Part shown: positions 1 to 7,851 of the stretch, one piece after another
Layout of the letters: each line of letters opens with the position of its first letter
Position numbering within the stretch: the stretch's first letter is position 1
DNA from: a virus
Virus record (IMG/VR): IMGVR_UViG_3300045999_005452
Coordinates: 1-20,976 of that record
Direction: 5' to 3' (one strand)
Length of the DNA: 20,976 bases
Notes under the pieces: generated by a model
Databases searched by the model: none
The model's input: only the letters and a program-made list of their open reading frames with translations
Told to the model about the DNA's origin: nothing
Program-made: the position numbers and the translations under genes

Positions 1-1333
1 CCCAAAGGGTGATCTCGCCAGCTGCTGACACTCGGCTGCTTACGCTGACGGTCGTGCCCGATAGGCTGGCCGCGATGCCGTTGACCGTGCCCTGCACCTC
101 GAGCAGCGTCGTCTGCGATGCGTCGCCAGAGCCACCGCCGCCGCCTGAGTTGTCACGGATGGCCTCGAGGGAATCCGTCGTGATCGTGTATGTCGCTCCG
201 GCTGTGGTCGCCCGGATCTCCGTCTGCGTGGCTGAGTCTGCGGTTTTGCCCGCCAGCGCCCCGAGCCATCGGCTGAGATACGTGATGCCGCTGAACAGCG
301 TTGCCGTGATGCGACCGAGCAGTGTCGTCACGTCCGACTGCACAGCTGCGACTGCCGCGCTCGTGGCAAGGCCGCTCTGAATCTCTGTGACCGCATCCGC
401 TGCGATGGCCGCAGCGCTGATCGCATCCGTCGCAAACTTGGCCGCCGTAATCGCTCCGCCCTGAATGCTCGATGCTGTGATGCTGTTGTTTGCGATGCTC
501 TGCACCACCGATGACACGTGCCCGTTCGCCGCGATCTCGAGGTTCTGGAAATGCGTGGGGAATGTCACACCGCTGATTGACCCCACACTGCCCGTCACGC
601 TGGCCACTGCCCCACCTGCATAACTGCTGACCGTCGCAGGAAACGTCGCCGCCAGAAACCCCGTCGGCTGCGTGTAGGTGGGCATGGGCATTCCTGTCAC
701 CGTCACGCCGTTCCACTGGTCCGTGTTGGCTGTGACTCGTGCTGTCACGCTGCCAACTGCACCCGTCACACTGCCGACCGATCCGCTGAGACTGCCTGTA
801 ATGTTTGCCGTCTGGTTGCCGAGTCCGGTTGTCGCCGTGAGACTGTATCCCGTCTTATCGTTGTTGGTGCCGACTGTGACCGCTCCACCGCTCAGACTGA
901 TCGCCGAAGGCAGCCGTGTCAGTAACGTGGTCGTGCCTGCAGTGTCTCCGCCTGCATACGTACTGATCGCACCCGCCAATGCTGTCACACTGCCAGTGGC
1001 TGTCAGCATTCCGCCTGTCGCATTGGTTGCGTTCGCAAACAAAGCATCATACACCGTGGGCTGGCACACGTCGTAGCGAAACGCCGCCATAGCGTAACTC
1101 GCGTTGTTGATGGTGATTGCCAGCCGCCCGACCGTGTCCGTATTTGCTGTGGTCAACGTGATCGCATAATGCCCGTTGTGGCTGTGGCTGATCGTGTTGC
1201 CGGACATAGTGGCGGATGTGCCGTTTTTGGTCAGCGTGAAGTCACCTATGACTGCCGTGGTGACGGGATTGCCGGATGCGTCCAGCACTTGGCCGACGAT
1301 GACGGTGGTGGACGTTGATTGCTTCAGAAACAT
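1..1333 (-). CDS. Tail fibre, repetitive, partial (runs off left edge)
   Basis: At least 444 codons are open in one frame from ATG 1333 to the window edge, so the gene is truncated here and the C-terminus is not seen. Residues about 1-95 form a beta-rich Ig-like N-terminal domain (TVIVGQVLDASGNPVTTAV). After this come Gly/Ser/Val/Thr repeats (SGSVGSVTGAVGSVT around 180-200, SVTGSVGSISG around 240-255), a coiled-coil-like Ala stretch (AISAAAMAADAVTEIQSGLA), a helical LSRWLGALAGK and a Gly-rich GGGGSGD. This is the pattern of a long trimeric side fibre. A TGATATG junction separates it from the lectin gene. Confidence 0.85.
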   Translation of the reverse strand, partial: MFLKQSTSTTVIVGQVLDASGNPVTTAVIGDFTLTKNGTSATMSGNTISHSHNGHYAITLTTANTDTVGRLAITINNASYAMAAFRYDVCQPTVYDALFANATNATGGMLTATGSVTALAGAISTYAGGDTAGTTTLLTRLPSAISLSGGAVTVGTNNDKTGYSLTATTGLGNQTANITGSLSGSVGSVTGAVGSVTARVTANTDQWNGVTVTGMPMPTYTQPTGFLAATFPATVSSYAGGAVASVTGSVGSISGVTFPTHFQNLEIAANGHVSSVVQSIANNSITASSIQGGAITAAKFATDAISAAAIAADAVTEIQSGLATSAAVAAVQSDVTTLLGRITATLFSGITYLSRWLGALAGKTADSATQTEIRATTAGATYTITTDSLEAIRDNSGGGGGSGDASQTTLLEVQGTVNGIAASLSGTTVSVSSRVSAAGEITLW

Positions 1334-1334
1334 A

Positions 1335-2075
1335 TCACACCATTCCTGTTACGATTCGCCGCCGCCTATTGCCTGTCTGCACCCGAAACGCATAACTCCG
1401 CCGCTGTGGTGTCAACAGTCGCCCGAGACCTGACTGCCCCGACTGATACAATTGCCGAACCTCCGGTGCCGTCAGTGCTCGGCCCCATACACCGACGTCG
1501 CCGATTTGCCCGTCCCATTGAAATGCCGCAACGCCTCCTGCTGCGTTGGCGTATCTGCCGATGCCCTGCAAAGTAAACGTCCCCGAGATTGTCTGCGTTC
1601 CGCTGGTTGATTCGATGCCGTCTTTCCACACTCGCACACCGTTTGCTGCGTCACGACTGACAATCAAATGAAACCACACGCTGTTTGAGAACGTAAAGCC
1701 GCTGAACGTTTTTGCCGTGCCTCCAGTGTCCGATTGGACCGTTACACCAGATAGCAAAATATCTGCGATATACGTATCTACGTCCGTTAAGTTTCCCCAT
1801 AAAATTCGCTCATTGAACGTGCCCGCCGTCCTACGGTTTGCCCACATGCTGACCGTAAAGGCCCCTGTCAGCGTCTGGCGTGCGTCCACATAATCATTCA
1901 CGCCATCAAAATCCAGCGCCCAACCGCCGGGACTGCCAACCCAATCCGTGCCCGCGTCCATGTTGGTCAGCGTGCCGTGGTTGCCCCGTCCGCTGCGGTC
2001 CAGCAGCGCGTAACCGCTCGGACCCAGCGAAGGACACCATGCACCGATCAAACCTTGTAGAATGTTTCGGCTCAT
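1335..2075 (-). CDS. LamG-like jellyroll (concanavalin A-like) lectin domain protein
   Basis: A 246-residue protein with a laminin-G/concanavalin A-like domain spanning about 20-213. Recognisable blocks: WALDFDGVNDYVDA (52-65), FTVSMWAN (73-80), WFHLIVSRDAANGVRVWKDG (134-153) and IGDVGVWGRALTAPEVRQLY (191-210), the hallmark end of the family. These domains bind glycans or proteins, so it probably serves receptor binding at the tail or capsid surface. The C-terminus is basic (QTGNRRRRIVTG). The ATG at 2075 overlaps the upstream stop as ATGA; a longer in-frame reading lies under the previous gene and is rejected. Confidence 0.88.
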   Translation of the reverse strand: MSRNILQGLIGAWCPSLGPSGYALLDRSGRGNHGTLTNMDAGTDWVGSPGGWALDFDGVNDYVDARQTLTGAFTVSMWANRRTAGTFNERILWGNLTDVDTYIADILLSGVTVQSDTGGTAKTFSGFTFSNSVWFHLIVSRDAANGVRVWKDGIESTSGTQTISGTFTLQGIGRYANAAGGVAAFQWDGQIGDVGVWGRALTAPEVRQLYQSGQSGLGRLLTPQRRSYAFRVQTGNRRRRIVTGMV

Positions 2076-2572
2076 TGGATTTGCGGGTACTCGCCGTAAT
2101 ATGACAACTCGTGATTCGCTGCGGTGCTGTTGAGATTCACCCCGGTGTTGTGGACTGGGAACAGCACAATCTTTGACGGCAAGCATCCGCCAAACGCACC
2201 GCGAAGGCTGACGCCGGAGAAATGGTAGGTTCGATCGCTCGTGTTATTCGTGCTCATAATCGCGACCGGCTTACAGATCGCGTTCTTGATGTCGCTGGAC
2301 GTAATGGTCTCGCCGCTGCTTGTCCCGTCGAACACGTCCGGCCAATTGGCCCCGTCCCATCCAATTGCCCAGACCTCAATTGACCTCGCGGCTGTGGGGC
2401 TGGTGCCTGTTGTCAACTTGCCGGAAACGATGATGTCCGTGTAGCCGTCCGTGGTGTTGTCAATCACTGACGACTCAATGCCCGCCAGCAGATTCGTATC
2501 ACTGGCAAGCGATGCAACGGCGCATGTTAACGTCGTCTTTGACCCGTACTTGATCAGCACATTATTTGCCAT
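2072..2572 (-). CDS. Beta-rich tail-associated protein (unknown family)
   Basis: A 166-residue protein, beta-rich and Ser/Thr/Asn-rich, without signal peptide. N-terminus ANNVLIKYGSKTTLTC, later IEVWAIGWDGANWPD and YHFSGVSLRGAFGG, ending SYYGEYPQIQ. GGAGGT lies five bases before the ATG at 2572, which overlaps the upstream stop; a GTG one codon upstream is less likely. Its position just ahead of the lectin and the fibre suggests a tail adaptor or minor capsid-surface protein. I do not recognise the family. Confidence 0.7.
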   Translation of the reverse strand: MANNVLIKYGSKTTLTCAVASLASDTNLLAGIESSVIDNTTDGYTDIIVSGKLTTGTSPTAARSIEVWAIGWDGANWPDVFDGTSSGETITSSDIKNAICKPVAIMSTNNTSDRTYHFSGVSLRGAFGGCLPSKIVLFPVHNTGVNLNSTAANHELSYYGEYPQIQ

Positions 2573-3021
2573 CACGCACCTCCTGCAATCGCACGCCGTG
2601 CGTTAATCACGTAACCGATGCCAGCCTCGCCGATTCCAACTGTATCAACCCACCTCGCCGCCGTGTCTGCCAGTGCCTGCAGTGCGTCCAGTTGTGGCTG
2701 CGTTGCGAGATTGTAGGACAACAGCACCTGCCCGACTCCCTGCACAGTGCCGCCGTCCATGTCGATCGGCCTGCCCGCTTCGATCCAGTCCACAAATGAC
2801 ATCGCCGCCCCGCGTGGCGGATTCGGTAGTGCGGTGTTCTGTGCTGCAATCTTGACGATTGCCCACAGCCCGCTTGCGATGGCTGAAGCCTGCACTCGCT
2901 CCGCTGCGACAGGCTGCCGGATTGTGACCGTCTTTGCGTTCACGGTGTCGGCTGCCTGTTGGTCCGTCAGCCCCGCGTATTCGGGCTTCCGCAGTTCGTC
3001 GATCAATGCCTGCTCATTCAT
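2572..3021 (-). CDS. Conserved-looking hypothetical phage protein
   Basis: A 149-residue protein with a start typical of several unnamed phage proteins: MNEQALIDELRKPEYAGLTDQQAADTVNAKTVTIRQP, seen in my memory in tail or baseplate regions of other siphoviruses, without a known function. The remaining sequence is mixed helical, with VDWIEAGRPIDMDG and a C-terminal YVINARRAI. The ATG at 3021 overlaps the previous gene end by eight bases; the Shine-Dalgarno is weak. The stop overlaps the next start as TGATG. Confidence 0.75.
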   Translation of the reverse strand: MNEQALIDELRKPEYAGLTDQQAADTVNAKTVTIRQPVAAERVQASAIASGLWAIVKIAAQNTALPNPPRGAAMSFVDWIEAGRPIDMDGGTVQGVGQVLLSYNLATQPQLDALQALADTAARWVDTVGIGEAGIGYVINARRAIAGGA

Positions 3022-3355
3022 TGGCTGCTGCCTGTTGCTGTGGTCGTCGCATCGTCACGTAAACCGCCCGCGTGTTCATCGCCGCCAGCATCAACTGCCG
3101 CCGCGCATTCTGCACCGCATCAAAGCCGCTGGCCTCGAGCCAGTTCACGCCGCCCGGTCCATTCCTCCGGCAGAGCTCCAGCTGCTGCAGCAGATCCCCA
3201 ATCTCCTGGATCAGCTTGTCCAGCTGGTTGCCCTTTTCGTCGATCGCGTCGCTGTAGAGATGGCAAGGATCGACCGTCTGAGTATCGGACGTAGTCGATG
3301 GTGTTGCCGGCCCCTGTTGTAATGGTGTCTGCTCTGGTGACGTAAATTCTGTCAT
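3014..3355 (-). CDS. Small hypothetical phage protein with coiled-coil segment
   Basis: A 113-residue protein of unknown family. The first 30 residues are Thr/Pro/Gln-rich (low complexity); a helical segment follows (AIDEKGNQLDKLIQEIGDLLQQLEL, about 36-60) with coiled-coil character and a C-terminal helix (RQLMLAAMNTRAVYVTMRRP). The ATG at 3355 is preceded by GGAGG and GGAG. It overlaps the upstream membrane-protein frame by 236 bases and the next gene by eight bases. The possible coiled coil could pair with a partner membrane protein, but that is inference. Confidence 0.65.
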   Translation of the reverse strand: MTEFTSPEQTPLQQGPATPSTTSDTQTVDPCHLYSDAIDEKGNQLDKLIQEIGDLLQQLELCRRNGPGGVNWLEASGFDAVQNARRQLMLAAMNTRAVYVTMRRPQQQAAANE

Positions 3356-3590
3356 ACTCCTGCACCTCCGTTGATTGTTTCGCCTCGACCATGACCCGCA
3401 GCTGCTCATTCACGCGCACCGCATGGACGCCCCAGCAGCTCAGCACACCGGGAGCCAGCACCAGCAGCGCTCGACTGAGAGCCACCGTGACGATGCTCTG
3501 CGGAGTGATCCGAAACACCGCCACGCCGAGGCCAAAACAGGCCCAGCCCACAGACATTGCCTGCCAGAATTCGCCACTTAGATCAGCCAT
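3120..3590 (-). CDS. Membrane protein with one or two N-terminal helices, long 3' overlap
   Basis: A 156-residue protein. Residues about 11-27 (MSVGWACFGLGVAVFRI) and 33-55 (IVTVALSRALLVLAPGVLSCW) are hydrophobic, likely one or two membrane helices, followed by a polar segment with EYDRIYVTRADTITTG (79-92). GGGG seven bases upstream of the ATG at 3590 supports the start. The last 78 codons overlap the next gene in another frame. Coding quality (GC-ending codons) favours this frame down to about 3260 and the next frame below that, so the true C-terminus may be the part after residue 110, or a fusion by frameshift. Possible holin or lysis regulator. Confidence 0.55.
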   Translation of the reverse strand: MADLSGEFWQAMSVGWACFGLGVAVFRITPQSIVTVALSRALLVLAPGVLSCWGVHAVRVNEQLRVMVEAKQSTEVQEYDRIYVTRADTITTGAGNTIDYVRYSDGRSLPSLQRRDRRKGQPAGQADPGDWGSAAAAGALPEEWTGRRELARGQRL

Positions 3591-3802
3591 GATAACCCCA
3601 GACATACTGCGAGGACGACGATTGACAGCGCGATGGCGAGGACCACCCACACCCACGCGCTGCCAGTGTAATCCAAAAACGTCTGAGCAGTCTCCTCGGA
3701 GATGTCAGCCTCGAGGCCGGGCGCGTCGATCTGGATGGCTCGCTGCCTGCGAGTCGTCTGTCGTTTAGCCGGCTGCTTTGGCTGCTGCTCATCATCGCTC
3801 AT
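3578..3802 (-). CDS. Small C-terminally anchored membrane protein
   Basis: A 74-residue protein with a polar, basic N-terminal half (residues 1-46, including KRQTTRRQRA) and one C-terminal transmembrane helix (about 49-74, AWVWVVLAIALSIVVLAVCLG). The topology is that of a tail-anchored protein. The ATG at 3802 has GAGG about eight bases upstream; an in-frame ATG at 3907 would add 35 residues, but that segment uses AT-ending codons and looks non-coding. Together with the next gene, it is a candidate holin, antiholin or spanin, by size and place only. Confidence 0.65.
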   Translation of the reverse strand: MSDDEQQPKQPAKRQTTRRQRAIQIDAPGLEADISEETAQTFLDYTGSAWVWVVLAIALSIVVLAVCLGLSWLI

Positions 3803-3900
3803 TCTGCTGCCTCTTGGCGTGCCTGACAATATGCACGCCGCAGATAGTACACCGCACCAGGGTAAACCCCAACCACGGAAACAGGATCGCCCAATATCAT
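3799..3900 (-). CDS. Possible micro-ORF, 33 aa
   Basis: The ATG at 3900 overlaps the upstream stop as ATGA, and its TGA overlaps the next ATG as ATGA, the spacing this operon uses almost everywhere. The product would start MILGDPVSVVG and end RQEAAE. GC-ending codons are only about 45 percent, well below the rest of the window. The competing frame (continuing after the previous stop) has about 70 percent GC-ending codons and encodes RCTICGVHIVRH, a possible zinc knuckle, but lacks an ATG or GTG start near its beginning. Only one, or neither, need be real. Confidence 0.35.
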   Translation of the reverse strand: MILGDPVSVVGVYPGAVYYLRRAYCQARQEAAE

Positions 3901-4727
3901 GGGCCACCCGTGCCCGGATCTGGCACTGGCTCGCCGGTCGTCAGCATCATCGTCAGCCGCGTGTCAGCAGATCCGAGATCGACGATCGCCCTCGCGTCTG
4001 CGTCCGTCAGGGCTGAGCCCGTGTCCTCGACGAAGAACTGGATCGGGCTGGTTGTCCCCCAGCCGCTGACCGCCAGCAGCTCGTCTACAATGGCCAACAC
4101 GTCGAAGGACAGAAACGGCCCCGTGCTGGTCGTCGCGTCCTCGTATGCTGTCGTCTTGGTGCGGTTGTCGAGCGTGTCCCAATCGGTGATGTTGCCCGAC
4201 TGGTCGCCGCTGTACTTGATCCCGTAGACTCTGATTGTGCGGTTGGGTATCCACTGCACCAGCCTCAGCACCAGCATCGCATACTGCAGATCGGCAGTGC
4301 TGGCAAGGTCCGCTGCCGGCGTCGTCAGGTAGGCCCGGAATTCGTAGGGGTTGGCGCCGGCCCGCGTCGTGAGATCGTCGAAGCCGATCGATGGCAGGGC
4401 CGTCTGGAGAAAGTCCTCATCTGCTCCGGCGTCGCCGCTGTAGGCATGGCCGCTCACCGTCTCACTCAGCCGGGGCCCGTCCTTGCTCGCATAAAACACA
4501 TCAGCCGCACCGCTCACCACCCGCAGCCAGAGCGTGAGACCGGCGAGGGGCCGAGCGAACTGGTACTGCCCGGCGTCGATCGGCGAGCCTGCAGCTGCGG
4601 CCGCGGGCTCAGCCACCGCCCAGGCGAATTCGACTGAGCCAGTTCCGTCGATGGTGAAGCTGAACAGTTCTGCCGACAGCCAGTCCGTCGGGCTCCACCA
4701 GTCGGAATCGAGGGCGTGCTCAATCAT
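3897..4727 (-). CDS. Tail protein, aromatic-rich (unknown family)
   Basis: A 276-residue acidic protein with many Trp and Tyr (DSDWWSPTDWLSAELFSF at 8-25) and beta-strand pattern, without signal peptide or membrane segment. By position it is the last component of the tail-tip cluster. The end is Pro/Gly-rich (PVPDPGTGGP). It starts with an ATGA overlap with the previous gene. After its TGA stop the same frame continues open for 34 more codons containing CxxC, so a readthrough form is conceivable (see findings). Confidence 0.65.
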   Translation of the reverse strand: MIEHALDSDWWSPTDWLSAELFSFTIDGTGSVEFAWAVAEPAAAAAGSPIDAGQYQFARPLAGLTLWLRVVSGAADVFYASKDGPRLSETVSGHAYSGDAGADEDFLQTALPSIGFDDLTTRAGANPYEFRAYLTTPAADLASTADLQYAMLVLRLVQWIPNRTIRVYGIKYSGDQSGNITDWDTLDNRTKTTAYEDATTSTGPFLSFDVLAIVDELLAVSGWGTTSPIQFFVEDTGSALTDADARAIVDLGSADTRLTMMLTTGEPVPDPGTGGP

Positions 4728-6355
4728 GGCGTGTAAGGCTCCACTGTGACCGTCGAGGGGAAATCATCATAAAGGCCGTCCCAGCCGGCGGGGCTGCCGG
4801 CCCCGTGAATGTCAGTGAAGCCCGGCTGCGGCGGCGAGCTGACCGTGCCGGCCACCCGGCGGAAGATCGTCGCGGCTGAGGGATCCCACTTTCCGGCGAT
4901 CATCGAGTTACCCGAGGGAAGCCGCAAAGGCTGGTAGTGGCTTGTATCCTCCGGCAAATAAAAGGCGTAGCCAAGCGCCGGAGCCGCCGCCACCGCCCGC
5001 TTGAAGATCACGATATAGGGGATCTCCCTGTCGTGATACAGCCACACCGCCGCATCGTATGGCGTCGCCAGATCCGTAATCCTGAGAGCCCCGTTGTCGG
5101 ACGTGTTCCATCCGGCATTACCCACACTGTTGAGCACCGTCGCACCGCCTGGGCCGTCCGCGTCGAATGTCAGCTTCACCGGCGGCAGCTGGTGCCGATC
5201 GTGCGACCCGATTACACACCGCATTGATCCCGGCCTCACGTCGAGCCAGCCGACTTGATCGATAGGCCCCGGGGCTGACGGATTGAGAATTGAGATCTTT
5301 GCCTGCAGCCAGAGATCGACCTCGACCGTCTTCGCGTTGTCGGTGATGTCGGCCGCCCATGACACCCCGCCATAAGTCGACGCCTCAAAGGCCCGGCCCG
5401 TAATAGCGACGATGCCAGTCGCGTCGGTCCCGTCGAGCCAGAGGCGGCCGTGAGTCACTGTGTTCTCAATCGCACCGGACCAGAGCGTTCGCGGGAGTCC
5501 CGTCGGCGATGAAGGCTCGCTAAAATAATCCGTACCAACAAAGGCGTAGAAGGCCGTCGAGTTATCGGAAAAGCCCCGGCTGAAAAACATGCCCTCAGAT
5601 CGATATCCGCTCAGGTGGAATGCTGGCGGCAGCCTGTCGCTCAGCGGGAAGGCGATCGGGCCGAGAGTGTCGTTGATCGACTCCAGCCAGTTCTGCCGAG
5701 CCGAATCCCAAGGCGGCAGTCGTTCCCATGTCGGGGCGACTGTCGGCACCTCTTGCCGACCCCTGACACCGTGCCACATATCACCCCAGCCGTCGATCTT
5801 CCATCGAGTCGGCTGCATCTTGTACGTCTGCTGCCCGCCTGAGCCAATTGCCGCATCATAGGCGACGTAATACCCAACCGCGTTGTTTATCCGGAAGGCC
5901 CGCGTTTGTGCTCCGAGCGTCCTGAATGTACCCCAGTTCCACGCCGCGTTCTCGTCGCCTCGTTCATTGTCGAGCAGCTGCTTGAATCGGAGATATCGCG
6001 ACAGCTCACGCCGCACCACCGGCACACCCTGCGAAGGCCTGCTCACACAATACCCCAGCCTGCCGCATGGCTCCGCGTGAAACTTCGTGCCGCTTGCGAT
6101 CGCCCTCGGGCCGACATTCAGCACACCGATCCTGCAGCCCGTGTCTGTGATCGTCGTGCCGTTGATGGTGAGGATCTTGCACTGCACCGGAGTCGTCGCC
6201 GCCGCCGGCATCTGGGCCGTCGCCTCGACCAGCAGCCGGCCCAGCCCTCGGGGCTGCGTGGCCATGCCGCCTGCCTGCTGCGCGACTGAGCCGAGCAGCT
6301 GCTTAAATGCCGCCGCCTTGTCCCGCGTCATGCTTAGCCGTCGCCGGTCGCTCAT
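4724..6355 (-). CDS. Large tail-tip / fibre-like protein (unknown family)
   Basis: A 543-residue protein. Residues about 1-110 form a domain also seen alone in the preceding gene. The remainder is rich in Trp, Gly and Asp (for example WKIDGWGDMWHGVRG and LWLDGTDATGIVAITG), a composition common in tail-fibre, carbohydrate-binding or baseplate proteins. There are five cysteines in the first 105 residues and few after. I chose the ATG at 6355, which overlaps the upstream stop as ATGA; an ATG six codons further upstream gives a poorer overlap. The stop overlaps the next start as ATGA. No enzymatic motif was recognised. Confidence 0.65.
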   Translation of the reverse strand: MSDRRRLSMTRDKAAAFKQLLGSVAQQAGGMATQPRGLGRLLVEATAQMPAAATTPVQCKILTINGTTITDTGCRIGVLNVGPRAIASGTKFHAEPCGRLGYCVSRPSQGVPVVRRELSRYLRFKQLLDNERGDENAAWNWGTFRTLGAQTRAFRINNAVGYYVAYDAAIGSGGQQTYKMQPTRWKIDGWGDMWHGVRGRQEVPTVAPTWERLPPWDSARQNWLESINDTLGPIAFPLSDRLPPAFHLSGYRSEGMFFSRGFSDNSTAFYAFVGTDYFSEPSSPTGLPRTLWSGAIENTVTHGRLWLDGTDATGIVAITGRAFEASTYGGVSWAADITDNAKTVEVDLWLQAKISILNPSAPGPIDQVGWLDVRPGSMRCVIGSHDRHQLPPVKLTFDADGPGGATVLNSVGNAGWNTSDNGALRITDLATPYDAAVWLYHDREIPYIVIFKRAVAAAPALGYAFYLPEDTSHYQPLRLPSGNSMIAGKWDPSAATIFRRVAGTVSSPPQPGFTDIHGAGSPAGWDGLYDDFPSTVTVEPYTP

Positions 6356-6681
6356 GTCTCCACCACACACCACCCGAATGTGCTAACCCTGCGAGCGATC
6401 CGCCGGCCTGTCGTGCTGACTGCGGTGCCTGTGGCTGATCGCACCTGAACCCGTTGCTTGGTGTCTGTCCACGTCGAGCCGTCGAGAGTGTAGATTCTCG
6501 CCCACACCTGCGCCACCGAGCCGGCTGCGATGGCCGTCTCCAGCTGCACCACCAGCGCGTCACCGCTGCGGATGATCCCCGGCTGCACCGCCCCGAGCGA
6601 TGCGTCGCCGGTCGAGCGAATGAGATCGCCGATGGCCGCCGCCTGATCGCGTGTTGCCAGTATGGGATGCTCGTCTGTCAT
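6352..6681 (-). CDS. Small tail-tip protein, paralogous to the next gene's N-terminus
   Basis: A 109-residue protein that looks like a single-domain version of the N-terminal domain of the next gene. Shared blocks in the same order: TRDQAAA (10-16) versus TRDKAAA (10-16), IYTLDGSTWTDT (63-74) versus ILTINGTTITDT (61-72), and GWCVV (103-107) versus GYCVS (101-105). The start at 6681 overlaps the upstream stop as ATGA, and the stop overlaps the next start as ATGA. I do not recognise the family; a small beta domain binding to the tail tip is plausible. Confidence 0.65.
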   Translation of the reverse strand: MTDEHPILATRDQAAAIGDLIRSTGDASLGAVQPGIIRSGDALVVQLETAIAAGSVAQVWARIYTLDGSTWTDTKQRVQVRSATGTAVSTTGRRIARRVSTFGWCVVET

Positions 6682-7850
6682 GGCTGGTTGTTCGGCAGTG
6701 GGACCGCAGACCAGTCGGCCAGATCCTCGAGGATAAACTGGTTGACGATGACGCCGCTGAGCCAGACTGGTTTCGCCGTGCTGATCGTCGTGCTGGCATT
6801 CACGGCCAGCTGGGCGACCGTGCTGCTTGTGATCGTCTTGATGCGTGCCTCCAGTGTCTTGCCGCGTGGTCCTGCGCCGATGACGCGCACCAGTGCCCCG
6901 ACGTGCTTTGTCGAATCGAAGGAGCCGGTCGACAGATACAGAGCCGCATCGCCAGCCGTGATCGTGCCCGTGCCGAACTGCGTATCACTGAGTACCGGCA
7001 CCCGCACCGCTTGGCCGTTGGCATCCAGCCAGATCTCGCCGCCGGTCTGCTGCTGCTCCTCCGTCTGGATGGGGCGCTTGATGATCCGGCGATCTGTCGT
7101 GGGTGTCTTGCCGTCATAGGTGGCCTTGCTCACATCCTGCCATGCCGCTGTGCTGCTGGTTCTCGTCTGGTACACCAGCTCATTACTGCCCTTGTTCGGC
7201 AGCAGAATATAGTAGCCGCTGGGGTTGATTTCGATCGTGTAGCTGATCGGCCAATACAGCGAGCCAGCCACGTCCCGCTCTGGCTCGTCTGGCATCTCCA
7301 CATCTCGCAGCAGACAGCAGCCCGCCGGATACGACACACCATGGATCGTCACCGCTGAGAGGTTGATGGTGTCGGCCAACTCGAAAAGGAATTGCGGGAT
7401 TGTCGCGAAGTTCGCCGTGACGTTCACGACGCGCGTCCGGACCTTGCGAGTGAGGCCCTCGTAGAGATCGCCTGCCGAGTTGACCAGAGGATAGCCTCGG
7501 GCGTCGTGGAATGCCGGCACCGCAATCGACCCGGACCTCATGCCGCCCTTGACCCGCTGGCTGGCGTAGGCCTGATCTTCTCGCGTCGTGATGGCTGTGC
7601 TGTACGTCACCTGCATCAGATAGCGAGTAAGCACCTCGTCATCCTGCGACAGCTGGCGATTCACCACGATGGCTGTGGTTTTCTCGGGGTGACTGGCCCC
7701 CTTCGCCGGGATTCCCGTGGCCGTGACGACAGTCGTGATCGTGTCCGTCTCGGTCGTGGTTGTAATCTCCCACACATCAACGACCGTCTCTGTGCCGTCC
7801 TCGTCCTGCTGCCACTGCCCGCGCCTGTAGAGCTTTGCTGTCGCCGCCAT
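6678..7850 (-). CDS. Tail-tip / baseplate structural protein (unknown family)
   Basis: A 390-residue protein directly after the tape measure gene, the place of distal-tail and baseplate hub proteins. Composition is beta-rich with many Thr/Val strands (VWEITTTTETDTITTVVTATG near 27-47) and no signal peptide. A middle segment (about 100-200) with LYEGLTRKVRTRVV and GSLYWPISYTIEINPSGYY resembles structural proteins I have seen only as unnamed in phage tail modules. The start codon follows the tape measure stop by one base (TAACATG), and the stop overlaps the next start as ATGA. Role by position only. Confidence 0.65.
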   Translation of the reverse strand: MAATAKLYRRGQWQQDEDGTETVVDVWEITTTTETDTITTVVTATGIPAKGASHPEKTTAIVVNRQLSQDDEVLTRYLMQVTYSTAITTREDQAYASQRVKGGMRSGSIAVPAFHDARGYPLVNSAGDLYEGLTRKVRTRVVNVTANFATIPQFLFELADTINLSAVTIHGVSYPAGCCLLRDVEMPDEPERDVAGSLYWPISYTIEINPSGYYILLPNKGSNELVYQTRTSSTAAWQDVSKATYDGKTPTTDRRIIKRPIQTEEQQQTGGEIWLDANGQAVRVPVLSDTQFGTGTITAGDAALYLSTGSFDSTKHVGALVRVIGAGPRGKTLEARIKTITSSTVAQLAVNASTTISTAKPVWLSGVIVNQFILEDLADWSAVPLPNNQP

Positions 7851-7851
7851 G

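Noticed and set aside
153-716. Minus-strand ORF of 187 codons in another frame of the fibre gene
   Set aside because: His/Arg/Gly-rich translation inside the fibre gene, whose own frame is open across the same stretch and has the repeat structure.
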